64,000 nt of DNA from Vibrio alfacsensis (GTDB lineage: Bacteria > Pseudomonadota > Gammaproteobacteria > Enterobacterales > Vibrionaceae): contig NZ_CP032093.1 of assembly GCF_003544875.1 (NCBI RefSeq), positions 682,001 to 746,000 on the forward strand. Direction: 5' to 3'. Shown one piece after another: positions 28,306-39,144 of this stretch. Every line of letters begins with the position of its first letter. Position 1 is the first letter of the stretch. The position numbers and the translations under genes were made by a program. A model generated the notes under the pieces. The model was given only the letters and a program-made list of their open reading frames with translations, did not search any database and was not told where the DNA came from.

Positions 28306-28321
28306 GTGAAAACGTTTAACT
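28306..28321. promoter_or_regulatory. Orphan GalR-type operator in a convergent gap
   Basis: GTGAAAACGTTTAACT matches the first 13 positions of the GalR operator GTGNAANCGNTTNCAC. No gene starts nearby: both flanking genes end here. It may be a relic or a distal looping site. Confidence 0.4.
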
Positions 28322-28441
28322 TTGGAGTGGTCGACGGTTATATCAAGGATGTGGAATGAGAGAGATGGTCAGCAACTTCGTCTTTATTGAAGTAAAAGGC
28401 TCAAGTAAAATACGAAAGTGACCACTTGAAAGGAAGAATAA

Positions 28442-28463
28442 AAGCACTGAAATTTCAGTGCTT
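28442..28463 (-). terminator. Terminator of the LacI-family gene
   Basis: A perfect 22-bp palindrome (arms AAGCACTGAAA / TTTCAGTGCTT) is followed on the minus strand by TTTTATT, just past the stop at 28476. Confidence 0.75.
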
Positions 28464-28475
28464 AATAGGAAAAGT

Positions 28476-29480
<1,005 letters not shown>

Positions 29481-29854
29481 TTACTCTTCCCGAAAACAAA
29501 ATTCACCATCCTTTTAAGATCAATAGCTTATTGATTTTAATCCGCATCTTAAAGCGAAATAAACTTTTAGTAAAACAGCGTGTTTTATTAAGCTACTGGT
29601 AAATTTTGGATAGTGAGAGTTCTATTCATTTAACTCGCCGTTACTTTAACTGAAATGTCGCCAATTAGCGCGCTATTTTGTCATTTTGTGGAAACGTTTA
29701 CACTATTTGAGTTTGATCACGGATTTAGATCGGATTTGATTGGTAGACTTCTAGGCAGTTAAGAAATGGACGGTTTCGCTAATGGTTGGTTAATTAGGCT
29801 CTGCTCACCATTAGCGTTTAACTGAGCATCGGCAGCAAAAGTGGAGAAGCAAAA
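29481..29854. promoter_or_regulatory. Divergent control region lacI-type gene / galETKM
   Basis: A 374-base region with no gene. It holds the consensus GalR operator (listed separately) and AT-rich sequence on both sides of it. I could not place convincing -35/-10 boxes or a CRP site. Confidence 0.5.
29688..29703. promoter_or_regulatory. GalR operator of galETKM
   Basis: GTGGAAACGTTTACAC matches the GalR/GalS consensus GTGNAANCGNTTNCAC at every defined position. It is about 150 bases upstream of galE. Confidence 0.88.
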
Positions 29855-30874
29855 GTGAAAGTTCTTGTCACAGGCGGTATGGGGTACATCGGCAGTCACA
29901 CATGTGTCCAGATGATTGAAGCAGGTATGGAGCCAATCATTGTCGACAACTTGTGTAATGCCAAAGTTGAAGTATTAAGTCGCATTGAAGCGCTAAGTGG
30001 TAAGCAACCAGCTTTCTACCAAGGCGACATTCGTGATGAAGCCTTTTTGGACTCAGTATTTGCCAAGCATGACATTCAAGCTGTGATTCACTTTGCTGGC
30101 CTGAAAGCGGTAGGCGAATCCGTCGCGAAGCCATTGGAGTACTACGACAACAATGTGAATGGCTCATTGGTGTTGGCGCGCAGCATGCGTAAAGCGGGCG
30201 TGAAAAGCATTGTATTTAGCTCATCAGCAACGGTTTACGGCGATCCTGACATTGTGCCGATTACGGAAGACTCTCCAACGGGTGCAACCACCAACCCATA
30301 CGGTCGCAGCAAGTACATGGTGGAAGAGTGCTTGAGTGATCTGTTCAATGCCGAAAATGACTGGAGTATCACTTTGCTGCGCTACTTCAACCCAGTTGGC
30401 GCGCATCCATCGGGCACTATGGGTGAAGACCCACAAGGCATTCCAAACAACTTGATGCCATTCATCGCTCAAGTCGCAGTCGGTCGCCGTGAAAAACTGT
30501 CGGTATTTGGCAATGACTACCCAACACCAGATGGCACGGGTGTGCGTGATTATATCCACGTGATGGACTTGGCAGACGGCCATATCGCAGCACTGAAATC
30601 GGTAGGTAAAAAAGCCGGTTTACACATTTACAACCTAGGCACGGGCAAAGGCTCTAGCGTGCTTGAAATGGTAGAAGCGTTCGCAACGGCTTGCGGCAAT
30701 CCAGTGCCTTACGAGCTTTGTCCTCGTCGCCCTGGTGATATTGCAGAGTGTTGGGCAAGTACAGATAAAGCGGAGCGAGAACTGGGCTGGAAAGCGACGC
30801 GCAGTGTTGCGGAAATGACGGTAGATACGTGGAACTGGCAGTCAAACAACCCGCAAGGCTATTCCCCTTCGTAA
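29855..30874 (+). CDS. galE: UDP-glucose 4-epimerase GalE
   Basis: This 339-residue short-chain dehydrogenase interconverts UDP-galactose and UDP-glucose. It has the NAD-binding TGGMGYIGSH, active-site Ser in SSSATVYG, and YGRSK (the YxxxK catalytic pair). The start is GTG at 29855 with GGAGA upstream. It is the first gene of galE-galT-galK-galM, the Leloir pathway. The 114-base gap to galT contains a CTCCAAT/ATTGGGG hairpin. Confidence 0.96.
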   Translation: MKVLVTGGMGYIGSHTCVQMIEAGMEPIIVDNLCNAKVEVLSRIEALSGKQPAFYQGDIRDEAFLDSVFAKHDIQAVIHFAGLKAVGESVAKPLEYYDNNVNGSLVLARSMRKAGVKSIVFSSSATVYGDPDIVPITEDSPTGATTNPYGRSKYMVEECLSDLFNAENDWSITLLRYFNPVGAHPSGTMGEDPQGIPNNLMPFIAQVAVGRREKLSVFGNDYPTPDGTGVRDYIHVMDLADGHIAALKSVGKKAGLHIYNLGTGKGSSVLEMVEAFATACGNPVPYELCPRRPGDIAECWASTDKAERELGWKATRSVAEMTVDTWNWQSNNPQGYSPS

Positions 30875-30988
30875 ACAAAGCCCCGCTGCGTAATTGAAGC
30901 TGCAGCGTTGTTGATTGACCGCCTAGCTGCAACTCCAATGTTATTGGGGAATGCAGATGAAAGAAATTTGAAAAGTTGAGTAAGTAAG

Positions 30989-32041
30989 ATGTCGAATGTT
31001 GAATTTAACCCAGTGGATCACCCACATCGTCGTTACAACCCACTAACGGGTCAGTGGATTTTGGTTTCACCGCATCGTGCAAAACGTCCTTGGAGTGGCG
31101 CAGATGAAAAGCCAGCAACGGATGAGTTGCCAACCTACGACGAGAAGTGTTTTCTTTGCCCAACCAACGAGCGTATTTCTGGTGATGTAAACCCAGACTA
31201 CAAAGGCACGTACGTGTTCCAAAATGACTTTGCGGCACTGATGGTGGATTCTCCAGATGCGCCTGAGTCAGATAACCCGCTGTTCAAGACGCAAGGTGTG
31301 CGCGGGTTAAGCCGAGTGATTTGTTTCTCGCCTGATCACAGCAAAACCTTACCTGAGCTGCCAGTCGACAAAATCCGCGGTGTGATTGACACGTGGAATG
31401 ATCAAATCGAAGAGCTGGGTAAAGACTATGTTTGGGTTCAAGCATTCGAGAACAAAGGTGAGACTATGGGTTGTTCTCAGCCTCATCCGCACGGTCAAAT
31501 CTGGGCAAACAGCTTCTTGCCAAACGAAATCGAACGTAAAGAACACAACTTAAAAGCGTACTACCAAGAGCATGGCAGCAACTTGCTGGTGGATTACGTG
31601 CAAGCTGAGCTTAAAGATGGTTCACGCACAGTGGTTGAGACCGAGCACTGGGTTGCTGTTGTTCCTTACTGGGCAGCGTGGCCATTCGAAACCATGCTAC
31701 TGCCTAAAACGCACATTCGTCGAATGAGTGAGCTAACCGATGAACAACGTGATGACCTTGCGGTTGCAATCAAAAAGCTAACCAGCCGTTACGACAACCT
31801 ATTCCAATGCTCTTTCCCTTACTCAATGGGCTGGCATTACGCGCCGTTCTTTGAAGAAGGTACCGATATCGACCACTGGCAACTGCATGCGTTGTTCTAT
31901 CCGCCACTGCTACGTAGTGCAACGGTTCGTAAGTTCATGGTTGGCTATGAAATGCTGGCAGAAAGCCAACGCGACCTAACCGCAGAACAAGCGGCGCAGC
32001 GTCTGCGTGACCTAAGCGATGTGCATTACAAAGAGCAATAA
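30989..32041 (+). CDS. galT: Galactose-1-phosphate uridylyltransferase GalT
   Basis: This 350-residue HIT-superfamily enzyme transfers UMP from UDP-glucose to galactose 1-phosphate. The nucleophile is in [10 protein letters not shown]. Metal-binding Cys are in [13 protein letters not shown] (about residues 52 and 55). The length equals E. coli GalT. It is the second gene of the operon. Confidence 0.97.
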   Translation: MSNVEFNPVDHPHRRYNPLTGQWILVSPHRAKRPWSGADEKPATDELPTYDEKCFLCPTNERISGDVNPDYKGTYVFQNDFAALMVDSPDAPESDNPLFKTQGVRGLSRVICFSPDHSKTLPELPVDKIRGVIDTWNDQIEELGKDYVWVQAFENKGETMGCSQPHPHGQIWANSFLPNEIERKEHNLKAYYQEHGSNLLVDYVQAELKDGSRTVVETEHWVAVVPYWAAWPFETMLLPKTHIRRMSELTDEQRDDLAVAIKKLTSRYDNLFQCSFPYSMGWHYAPFFEEGTDIDHWQLHALFYPPLLRSATVRKFMVGYEMLAESQRDLTAEQAAQRLRDLSDVHYKEQ

Positions 32042-32070
32042 CGCCTCAAAGTAGATTGATAACGAATAAC

Positions 32071-32119
32071 GGGATAGCGCGACTTTACAGATAGAAAGTT
32101 AGGCTCAACGCGCTATCCC
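32071..32119 (+). other. Large intercistronic hairpin galT-galK
   Basis: GGGATAGCGCG (32071-32081) and CGCGCTATCCC (32109-32119) are perfectly complementary over 11 bp. The 27-base loop holds a nested ACTTT/AAAGT stem. There is no T-tract, so it is probably an mRNA-stability or processing element. Confidence 0.7.
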
Positions 32120-32152
32120 AATACCAAATTTATAATTTAAGAGAACGTCCCT

Positions 32153-33313
32153 ATGTCTGATCTAATCCAAAATGTGAAAACCTCTTTTGAACAAGTGCTG
32201 GGTTACGCGCCAAGCCACATTATTCAAGCGCCTGGTCGTGTGAACCTCATTGGTGAGCACACTGATTACAACGACGGTTTTGTACTGCCATGTGCGATCA
32301 ACTACCAAACCGTTGTGGCGGCAGCGAAGCGTGAAGACAACCTAGTGCGCGTGGTTTCTGTGGATTACGGCAACGCCGTTGATGAGTTCGACATCACGCA
32401 AGAAATCACATTCCAGCAAGACAAAATGTGGGCGAACTACATTCGCGGTGTGGTGAAGTGTCTTCTTGCTCGCGGCTACCAATTCTCTGGTGCGGATATT
32501 TCTGTTAGCGGTAACGTGCCTCAAGGTGCGGGTTTAAGCTCGTCTGCAGCGTTGGAAGTTGTGATTGGTCAAACGTTCAAAGTGCTGTTCAATCTAGAAA
32601 TCAGCCAAGCGGAAATCGCGCTAAATGGTCAGCAAGCAGAGAACGAATTCGTCGGTTGTAACTGCGGCATCATGGATCAAATGATTTCGGCAGAAGGTCG
32701 TGAAAACCATGCCATGCTGTTGGACTGTCGTAGCCTAGAAACCGAAGCGGTATCAATGCCTGAAGACATGGCCGTGGTGATCATCAACTCGAACAAAAAA
32801 CGTGGCTTGGTAGACAGTGAATACAATACACGTCGTGAGCAGTGTGAAGAAGCGGCGCGCATTTTCGGTGTGAAAGCACTGCGTGACGTGACCATTGAAC
32901 AGTTCAACGAGAAAGTATCTGAACTTGATGAGCTAGTAGCAAAACGTGCTCGTCACGTAATCACAGAAAACGACCGCACGGTAGAAGCAGCGCAAGCACT
33001 TCGCGCGCACGATATGAAGCTTATGGGTGAACTGATGGCTGAGTCTCATGCGTCCATGCGTGATGATTTCGAAATCACAGTCAAAGAAATCGATACGTTA
33101 GTTGAGATGGTGAAAGAGGTGATTGGCGAGCAAGGCGGCGTGCGCATGACGGGTGGCGGCTTTGGTGGTTGTATCGTTGCAATTGTACCGCCAGCATTGG
33201 TTGACGAAGTGAAAGCAACGGTAGAAGCGAAGTATCAAGCAGCAACGGGTCTAAAAGAATCCATCTACGTGTGCCAAGCGAAAAACGGCGCTGGTTTAGT
33301 CGAAGTACTTTAA
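32153..33313 (+). CDS. galK: Galactokinase GalK
   Basis: This 386-residue GHMP kinase phosphorylates galactose at C1. Motif 1 is [19 protein letters not shown] (substrate), motif 2 [16 protein letters not shown] (ATP) and motif 3 MTGGGFGGC. The catalytic Asp lies in NCGIMDQMI. It is the third gene of the operon; its 3' end starts a short repeat. Confidence 0.97.
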   Translation: MSDLIQNVKTSFEQVLGYAPSHIIQAPGRVNLIGEHTDYNDGFVLPCAINYQTVVAAAKREDNLVRVVSVDYGNAVDEFDITQEITFQQDKMWANYIRGVVKCLLARGYQFSGADISVSGNVPQGAGLSSSAALEVVIGQTFKVLFNLEISQAEIALNGQQAENEFVGCNCGIMDQMISAEGRENHAMLLDCRSLETEAVSMPEDMAVVIINSNKKRGLVDSEYNTRREQCEEAARIFGVKALRDVTIEQFNEKVSELDELVAKRARHVITENDRTVEAAQALRAHDMKLMGELMAESHASMRDDFEITVKEIDTLVEMVKEVIGEQGGVRMTGGGFGGCIVAIVPPALVDEVKATVEAKYQAATGLKESIYVCQAKNGAGLVEVL

Positions 33314-33347
33314 GTGCAAAATTGCTTTAAGTTCAAAGTGCTTTAAG
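33308..33347. repeat. Three CTTTAAG-led 16-17 bp direct repeats at the galK stop
   Basis: CTTTAAG recurs at 33308, 33325 and 33341, each followed by related sequence (GTGCAAAATTG, TTCAAAGTG). It spans the galK stop codon and the start of the galK-galM gap. Confidence 0.55.
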
Positions 33348-33365
33348 ACGCAGTAGGAGCGAGAG

Positions 33366-34424
33366 ATGACTGAGCCATTAGCTATCACCATGACACAGCA
33401 GGCCGCCTTTGATGGCGCGCCTGCCAACGTGGTCGAACTGAAAAATAACACAGGCATGAGCGTTACCTTTATGGATATTGGCGCGACATGGCTGAGTTGT
33501 CGTTTACCTTTGGCGTGCGGGGAGTTGCGAGAAGTGCTTCTCGGAGTGGGGACTATGAGGAGTTTCATAGAGCAACCGTGTTACATGGGAGTAACGGTTG
33601 GTCGCTATGCAAACCGCATCGCCAATGGTCTTTTTGAAGTGAATGGTGAAGTCTTTCAGGTTTCAACTAACCAAGCGGAAAATAGTCTACACGGTGGAAA
33701 AGAGGGCTTCGATAAGCGCCGTTGGAAGATTGAATATCAGTCCGAACAACAAGTGACTTTTGCTTTGTTGTCTGAAGATGGCGACCAAGGCTTCCCAGGG
33801 AACCTTCAAGTGCAAGTGACGTACACACTGACTGACGATAATCACGTCAGCATTGCGTATTTCGCTAAAACAGACAAAGCAACGCCGGTGAATCTGACTA
33901 ACCATGCTTACTTTAATTTGTTAGGCGCAGAAGCAGACTTAGACTGTCGCTCTCATCGCTTGAAGATCGACGCAAGTCAATACTTACCAACCACTGACGT
34001 TGGCATTCCGCTTGGTGAATTACAAGATGTAAAAGGCACTGGATTTGACTTTAGAAGTAACAAATCAGTTTCAGAGCACTTCTTACAAGATGAACAGCAG
34101 ATTGCCGCCAAAGGGTATGACCACAGTTACTTGTTTGATGCTCATCGTGATGTTTCAAAACCGATCGCGCTGGTGGTTTCTCCTGATGAAAAAGTGCACC
34201 TTTCGGTGGTGACAAACAAGCCTGCGATGCAATTGTACACGGGCAACTGGTTAGCTGGCGCACCAAATCGCCGTGGCGGTGAATATAACGATTACGCGGG
34301 TCTGGCGTTAGAAACGCAGTTTTTACCAGATTCGCCAAACCATGCTGAGTGGGCGCAGCCAAGCTGTATTCTTGAGCCTGAACAAGAGTACCGTTTCTGC
34401 ACCACTTATCAATTTGCTTTATAA
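33366..34424 (+). CDS. galM: Galactose mutarotase (aldose 1-epimerase) GalM
   Basis: This 352-residue beta-sandwich enzyme interconverts alpha and beta anomers of galactose. Active-site His lie in NSLHGGKEGFDKR and LTNHAYFNLLG, and the catalytic Glu in LETQFLPDSPNH. AGGAGCGAGAG precedes the ATG. It is the last gene of the gal operon. Confidence 0.95.
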   Translation: MTEPLAITMTQQAAFDGAPANVVELKNNTGMSVTFMDIGATWLSCRLPLACGELREVLLGVGTMRSFIEQPCYMGVTVGRYANRIANGLFEVNGEVFQVSTNQAENSLHGGKEGFDKRRWKIEYQSEQQVTFALLSEDGDQGFPGNLQVQVTYTLTDDNHVSIAYFAKTDKATPVNLTNHAYFNLLGAEADLDCRSHRLKIDASQYLPTTDVGIPLGELQDVKGTGFDFRSNKSVSEHFLQDEQQIAAKGYDHSYLFDAHRDVSKPIALVVSPDEKVHLSVVTNKPAMQLYTGNWLAGAPNRRGGEYNDYAGLALETQFLPDSPNHAEWAQPSCILEPEQEYRFCTTYQFAL

Positions 34425-34508
34425 GTAAATAGTGTGATTTTTGAGCTTTTGGGTTGTGGTAGGCTTTTAGCTTGCGGTAGGTCAAATGCTCACCAGTTGG
34501 GATAAAGT

Positions 34509-34542
34509 AAAAGCTCTGTCACTTTGGTGGCAGAGCTTTTTC
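34509..34542. terminator. Bidirectional terminator galM / galR
   Basis: AAAAGCTCTG and CAGAGCTTTT, with an inner CAC/GTG pairing, form a long stem between convergent genes, flanked by T-runs. Confidence 0.9.
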
Positions 34543-34579
34543 TTTATGGTCTGTCAGGGCTTTTGATTAGAACAATACC

Positions 34580-35578
34580 TTAATGACGATCCACCGAGTT
34601 ACGACGAACCAAAGTCGGACTAAAGATGATAGTGTCATCTTCCACTTGTTCATCACGTGATAACGCCAAGGCCAAACGCGCGGCTCGTTCTGCCATCATT
34701 TCGATAGGGTAACGAATTGTGGTCAAACTTGGATTCACGAAGCGAGCGATTAAGCCGTCATCAAAGCCAACCATGGACACTTTTTCCGGCACGTCGATGC
34801 CGTTTTGATCTAACGCCGCCAGAGCCCCCGCCGCCATGTAATCATTGTAAGCGACTACCCCGGTTATCGGCAGTGATTTGGTCAGTAGATTGGTCATTGC
34901 TGTTTCGCCACCATCACTGTTTGGTTCTCCATATTCGACATAACTTTTTGATTGCGAGATATCGTGATCTTTCAGTGCCGCTTGGTAGCCTTGCAAACGC
35001 TCATCGGTATCTTCAATGTCATGTGATGACGCGATACAAGCAATCTTGCTATGCCCATGACGGATCAAATACTCGGTCGCTAAATAGGCCCCCTTGCGGT
35101 TATCGAGAGAGATACAACGCTCCGCAAGTTCTGGAATGTTTCGGTTGATGAGCACCATACCTTTCACTTCTTTGGCGTAGCCGATGAGCTCCTCATCAGA
35201 CAAGCCTTTAGAGTGAATAACAATCGCTTCACAGCGACTGTTGATCAAAAGTTCCAACGCTTGGCGCTCATCTTCTGGGTTGTGGTAGCCATTACCGATC
35301 AAAATATGCTTACCGTTCTCTCGAGCCACGTTGTCAACGGACTTCACCAAAGTGCCGAAGAACGGATCGGAGACATCACCGACAAGTACGCCCATCGTAT
35401 TGGTACTTTGGTTAACTAGCGCACGTGCTGCGGCATTAGGACGGTAGCCCAGTTTGCTCATTGCTTGCGTCACTGCATCGATAGAAGATCGGCTTGCTTT
35501 CGGTGATTTATTGATCACGCGAGAGACGGTCGCGACCGATACACCAGCTTCTTTCGCGACATCCTTGATTGTTGCCAT
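34580..35578 (-). CDS. galR: LacI-family galactose operon regulator (GalR-like)
   Basis: This 332-residue repressor starts ATIKDVAKEAGVSVATVSRV (HTH plus hinge) and has a sugar-binding domain (GVLVGDVSDPFFGTLVKSV, VSMVGFDDGLIARF). The ATG at 35578 is preferred; a longer frame to 35644 lacks family support. It is convergent with galETKM and is the best candidate to bind the consensus operator at 29688. A weaker similar site lies in its own promoter. Confidence 0.9.
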   Translation of the reverse strand: MATIKDVAKEAGVSVATVSRVINKSPKASRSSIDAVTQAMSKLGYRPNAAARALVNQSTNTMGVLVGDVSDPFFGTLVKSVDNVARENGKHILIGNGYHNPEDERQALELLINSRCEAIVIHSKGLSDEELIGYAKEVKGMVLINRNIPELAERCISLDNRKGAYLATEYLIRHGHSKIACIASSHDIEDTDERLQGYQAALKDHDISQSKSYVEYGEPNSDGGETAMTNLLTKSLPITGVVAYNDYMAAGALAALDQNGIDVPEKVSMVGFDDGLIARFVNPSLTTIRYPIEMMAERAARLALALSRDEQVEDDTIIFSPTLVRRNSVDRH

Positions 35579-35708
35579 GAGGGACCTTTCGTAGGCTAAA
35601 AGTATTGACCAGAGTATTAAACACCTATTGTGTAATAAGTGCAATTTGATGTGTAATTTTGTTTTCTATAGCTGGTGGTTAATACTTGTAATTATTAGCT
35701 TTATTTTA

Positions 35709-35724
35709 ATGTAAACGTTATCTC
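35709..35724. promoter_or_regulatory. Degenerate GalR-type site upstream of galR
   Basis: ATGTAAACGTTATCTC keeps the core of GTGNAANCGNTTNCAC but differs at three defined positions. It may serve autoregulation. Confidence 0.4.
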
Positions 35725-35763
35725 TTTATGGCTTTTATTTGTAACGTTGTTTTGATTCTAACG

Positions 35764-36315
35764 CTATGAATACAGAACAATAAATTTGTCTATCAGTTCA
35801 TAATGGTGATCCTGTACGCCAGCAAGATTGCCGTATTTAGGCTGGTGGCGATCATTCTCTTTTGTGTGATGCCAACCAACAGTGTGGCGAACGAAGTGCT
35901 CTGCAAAGGCATGAGAAACATCTAAGCACCCAGCCATCACGGTATCGACGTAACTTTGCATGATTGGGCTAAGTGAGCAGGGTGGTTGTGGATCGTTTTT
36001 TACATAAACCCAGATAGGAAGATCAGAATCAAATGCGATGCTGGCGTCTATCTGTTCCGGACGTATTTGAATACGATGGTAACCACGCTCACGACGGTCA
36101 AATTCAGCCAGTGCTTCATCATTGACCTCAAGTAGCACGCCATTGACTTGCCCGTCACCTTCATTGACCACCAAAGGTGACAAAATATAGCTATCGTCGA
36201 TTTTACCCCAGTAGCGCACCAGACCATGAGCGATGACGGGAATGGCTTCACCAGTTTGCCCGGTTAATTGGCGAGAGGCAGAGTTTATTAAGCTGCCATA
36301 GCCGAAAATATACAT
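35764..36315 (-). CDS. Gamma-glutamylcyclotransferase-fold (GGCT) protein
   Basis: This protein of about 183 residues has the GGCT/AIG2 fold: MYIFGYGSLINSASRQ at the N-terminus (the YGSL substrate loop) and EFDRRERGYHRI with the likely catalytic Glu. The family makes 5-oxoproline from gamma-glutamyl compounds, but the substrate here is unknown. The ATG at 36315 is preferred over 36351 since YIFGYGSL is normally at the very N-terminus. Confidence 0.82.
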   Translation of the reverse strand: MYIFGYGSLINSASRQLTGQTGEAIPVIAHGLVRYWGKIDDSYILSPLVVNEGDGQVNGVLLEVNDEALAEFDRRERGYHRIQIRPEQIDASIAFDSDLPIWVYVKNDPQPPCSLSPIMQSYVDTVMAGCLDVSHAFAEHFVRHTVGWHHTKENDRHQPKYGNLAGVQDHHYELIDKFIVLYS

Positions 36316-36452
36316 CTCATTGTTTCCTATGTTTCGACGAATCTGATGCATTCAGTTATACCCAAAACCAATTTACCCGGCAACTTTACTCACCCGCCCA
36401 TTTGGAAAAGAATGAATGATGAGCTCTACTTCTAAAGGATAGTTCATCCTAT

Positions 36453-36475
36453 AACATGTATTTTTCATGCATGTT
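36453..36475. promoter_or_regulatory. NsrR-type site upstream of nnrS
   Basis: An 11-1-11 palindrome with half-sites AACATGTATTT and TCATGCATGTT. All but about two or three positions match the gammaproteobacterial NsrR pattern (ATGCATTT/AAATGCAT halves). It lies 63 bases before nnrS, in keeping with NO-responsive control. Confidence 0.72.
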
Positions 36476-36538
36476 TATGATAAGATCGCTGACGTTGAAT
36501 TTTTAGACAGTGCTTAATAGGTACGAAAGGGCATCACA

Positions 36539-37723
36539 ATGCTGAATATTACTGATAAAAAAGTGGAAGAAAAAATCCCTGCATGGCTGCGATTAGGGTT
36601 TAGGCCATTTTTCTTATTTGGTTCGATTTACGCCATTGTCGCGATTACGCTATGGGTATGGATGTTTCAAACTGGTCAACCCAGTTTACTGAGGGTGCCT
36701 GCATTATGGTGGCATGTGCACGAAATGCTATTTGGTTTCTCGATGGCGATCGTCGTTGGCTTTGTTCTCACTGCGGTTCAGAACTGGACGGGGATCAATG
36801 GCACCAAACATTACACGTTGCTTGCCCTATTTTTGCTTTGGCTTATACCAAGAGTCTTGCTTTGGACGCCAGCACCATTGTGGTTAATAAGTAGTATTGA
36901 AGCGCTATTTTTATTGTTTGTCGCTTACGAAGTGGGCATTCGTGTCTACCGTTCGAAAGGCTGGCGAAACTTGTTTTTTGTGCCGTTATTCTTGCTCGCG
37001 ATCTTTGCTAATTTTGCAAGTTATGCCACGGTGAAAGGCATGCCACCTTTTACATCTTCAGCAGTGTGGCAAGCCATGCTTTGGTGGTTCACTTTACTGT
37101 TATCTGTGATGGGGGGGCGAGTCATTCCGTTCTTCACAGCTCGCCGTTTTGATTTTGAAAAAGCTCAGCCTTTGGCATGGTTAGATTGGATGGCCAATTT
37201 ACCACTGGTTATGCTCTTCGTTTTGAGCTTTTTCCCTATGACATTCGCTGAACTAGGTCAGCCTCTGATGTTATTTGCTGGAATTGCTCAATGGGTTCGA
37301 TTCTTACGTTGGAAGCCTTGGCTAACATTAAAAGAGCCTTTAGTGTGGTCTTTGCATGCTGCGTATGCGTGTTTGCCACTCAGCTTAATATTGCGAGGTG
37401 GGTGGGATAATGCATTTGCGAGTCATAACTTAATCCATTTGTTTGCAATTGGGGCATTAGGTGGGTTGATTCTAGCAATGATTACTCGCGTTACTATGGG
37501 GCATACAGGGCGTATGATTTATAAAGGTCCAAATATGAGCATAGCGTTTGTTGCGATCATTGCCGCCGCGTTGACTCGTAGTTTAGGTGTGATTTTTAAC
37601 CCATCCAATATGTTGCTTTGGATTGATATCAGTGGCGGATTATGGATTCTTGCTTTTGGTATGTTTGTGTGGCGATTCGGCGTTATGCTGATTACTCCAC
37701 GTGTGGATGGGCATCCTGGTTAA
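36539..37723 (+). CDS. nnrS: NnrS family membrane protein (NO stress)
   Basis: This 394-residue protein has about twelve hydrophobic segments. It matches NnrS: RLGFRPFFLFGSIYAI at the N-terminus, WWHVHEMLFGF (conserved His), GGRVIPFFTARRF and SHNLIHLFAIGALGG (His). NnrS is a heme- and copper-containing membrane protein that protects against nitrosative stress. The upstream NsrR-type site supports NO induction. Confidence 0.92.
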   Translation: MLNITDKKVEEKIPAWLRLGFRPFFLFGSIYAIVAITLWVWMFQTGQPSLLRVPALWWHVHEMLFGFSMAIVVGFVLTAVQNWTGINGTKHYTLLALFLLWLIPRVLLWTPAPLWLISSIEALFLLFVAYEVGIRVYRSKGWRNLFFVPLFLLAIFANFASYATVKGMPPFTSSAVWQAMLWWFTLLLSVMGGRVIPFFTARRFDFEKAQPLAWLDWMANLPLVMLFVLSFFPMTFAELGQPLMLFAGIAQWVRFLRWKPWLTLKEPLVWSLHAAYACLPLSLILRGGWDNAFASHNLIHLFAIGALGGLILAMITRVTMGHTGRMIYKGPNMSIAFVAIIAAALTRSLGVIFNPSNMLLWIDISGGLWILAFGMFVWRFGVMLITPRVDGHPG

Positions 37724-37735
37724 TGCGCAAAGCAA

Positions 37736-37761
37736 AAGGGCTTGGATAATACCAAGCCCTT
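37736..37761. terminator. Bidirectional terminator nnrS / mltC
   Basis: AAGGGCTTGG and CCAAGCCCTT form a perfect 10-bp stem with a 6-base loop between convergent genes. Confidence 0.8.
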
Positions 37762-37767
37762 GAGAGG

Positions 37768-38882
37768 TTAAATATTCCCTTCACTAAAATCTTTTTGGAA
37801 GTAGAGCACTTTTTGTAGATAGCGCCTTGCTTCTCCTTTCGGATGCTGTGTTGTTAGCGCATCATAAACTTGAGTGGGATTGAGGCTGTTTAGCTCATTC
37901 ATCGCGCGTTTTCGATCGCTATCAAAAGTGGATAGCACACCACCTGTCCCGCCGTTATAAGCAGAAATCATACTAAAGTGTTTAGATGTTGGATGCTTAA
38001 CGTCTTTCAAGTAACGATTTTTCAATATGTAGAAATACGCAGCCCCCGTATCAATGTTATTTGCTGGATCAAACAAATACTCTTTGGTCGGGATGCCTGG
38101 TTTGTTCTTTACTAAGTTGAACACGTCTGCGCCGGCTGTCTTTGGGATAACCTGCATCAAACCGTACGCTCCAGCGTGAGAAACGGCGTAAGGGTTAAAA
38201 CTGCTTTCCGTTTTGATGACGGCGAAAATCAGATCTTCTGGCAAACCATAGCGTTTTGCTGCATCACGAACTAAACCAGCATATTGATACTCACGTTGTT
38301 CTAGATGGTCTTTGACCATAGTGATTTCCACGTAGTAAGCATGGCCTCGTTGGATGGTTTTCTTTTGCAATTTATTGTCGATGAGGTAATCCGCATAACG
38401 GTTTGCGCGCCATTCCCATTCAATCGGCTTTCCATCATGGTCCAACACTTGTCCTAGCAAAAAAGGCTTGCCGCGTAACACCGCATCTTTGTCGCTAAAC
38501 AGTTCCGCGTGAGCAGGATCGGCTGGCATTAATAAGGTTTGGACGATGGCATGTTGCAATTTCTCTGTCGGCTGATATTGGGAAATCGTGGAGACGTAAA
38601 TTTTACCGGCTTCGAAATCGATATGCGCGCGAGTATTGTAGCCATCGAGGTATTTAACGTATCGATGCTTACCAGCTTCAACAAACTCATCTTCCCCCCA
38701 GCGATCTTTTGCTTTATCAGCGATGTAAGCTAATAACTGCTCAATATTATCGGCATCGGAAGTGCTTGGTGGTTTGACGTATGGTGGGACGTAATCATTA
38801 CAAGAACACGGTGGTGTTGGTTCTTCTGGAGCAAGAGAACATCCGCCTAACAAAGGAGGTTAAGTAACAGAGATTTCTTCAT
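37768..38882 (-). CDS. mltC: Membrane-bound lytic murein transglycosylase C, signal peptide frameshifted
   Basis: MltC is a lipoprotein transglycosylase that cleaves peptidoglycan. An N-terminal domain (YVKYLDGYNTRAHIDFEAG) is followed by an SLT domain with the catalytic Glu in IKTESSFNPYAVS, then GLMQVIPKTAG and SAYNGGTGG. The lipobox LLGGC is present, but the open frame begins only at 38853 (TTG), right at it. In another frame an ATG at 38882 gives MKKSLLLNLL. Adding one base to the A3 run at 38852-38854 fuses them into a complete lipoprotein signal. So the true start is probably 38882 and the break a base-call error. Confidence 0.9.
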
Positions 38883-39099
38883 CGGGTACCGATTTATTTT
38901 GAGGTGATGGGCAAATGCCAACTGAAGAAAATAATAAGTAAGACTGCTAATTGCCTGAAATCAAAACTTTTTGTTATCTCGATAGAAGATGCTTATATTT
39001 GAGAAATTGCTCGTGTTACAGAGCTAGCCTGCGAGTGGCAGACCTGATCCTTTTATCTCATGGTTAGGCGTGTAGTGTGGTAATGCCGCATCTCACTAT

Positions 39100-39141
39100 T
39101 TAACCGTCAAAACACTTAACTTAACCGTTAAAACACTTAAC
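39100..39141. repeat. Tandem 21-bp duplication next to glpD
   Basis: Two adjacent 21-base copies (39100-39120 and 39121-39141) of TTAACCGT(C/T)AAAACACTTAAC differ at one base. They end three bases before the glpD stop codon on the minus strand. Confidence 0.85.
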
Positions 39142-39144
39142 CTC

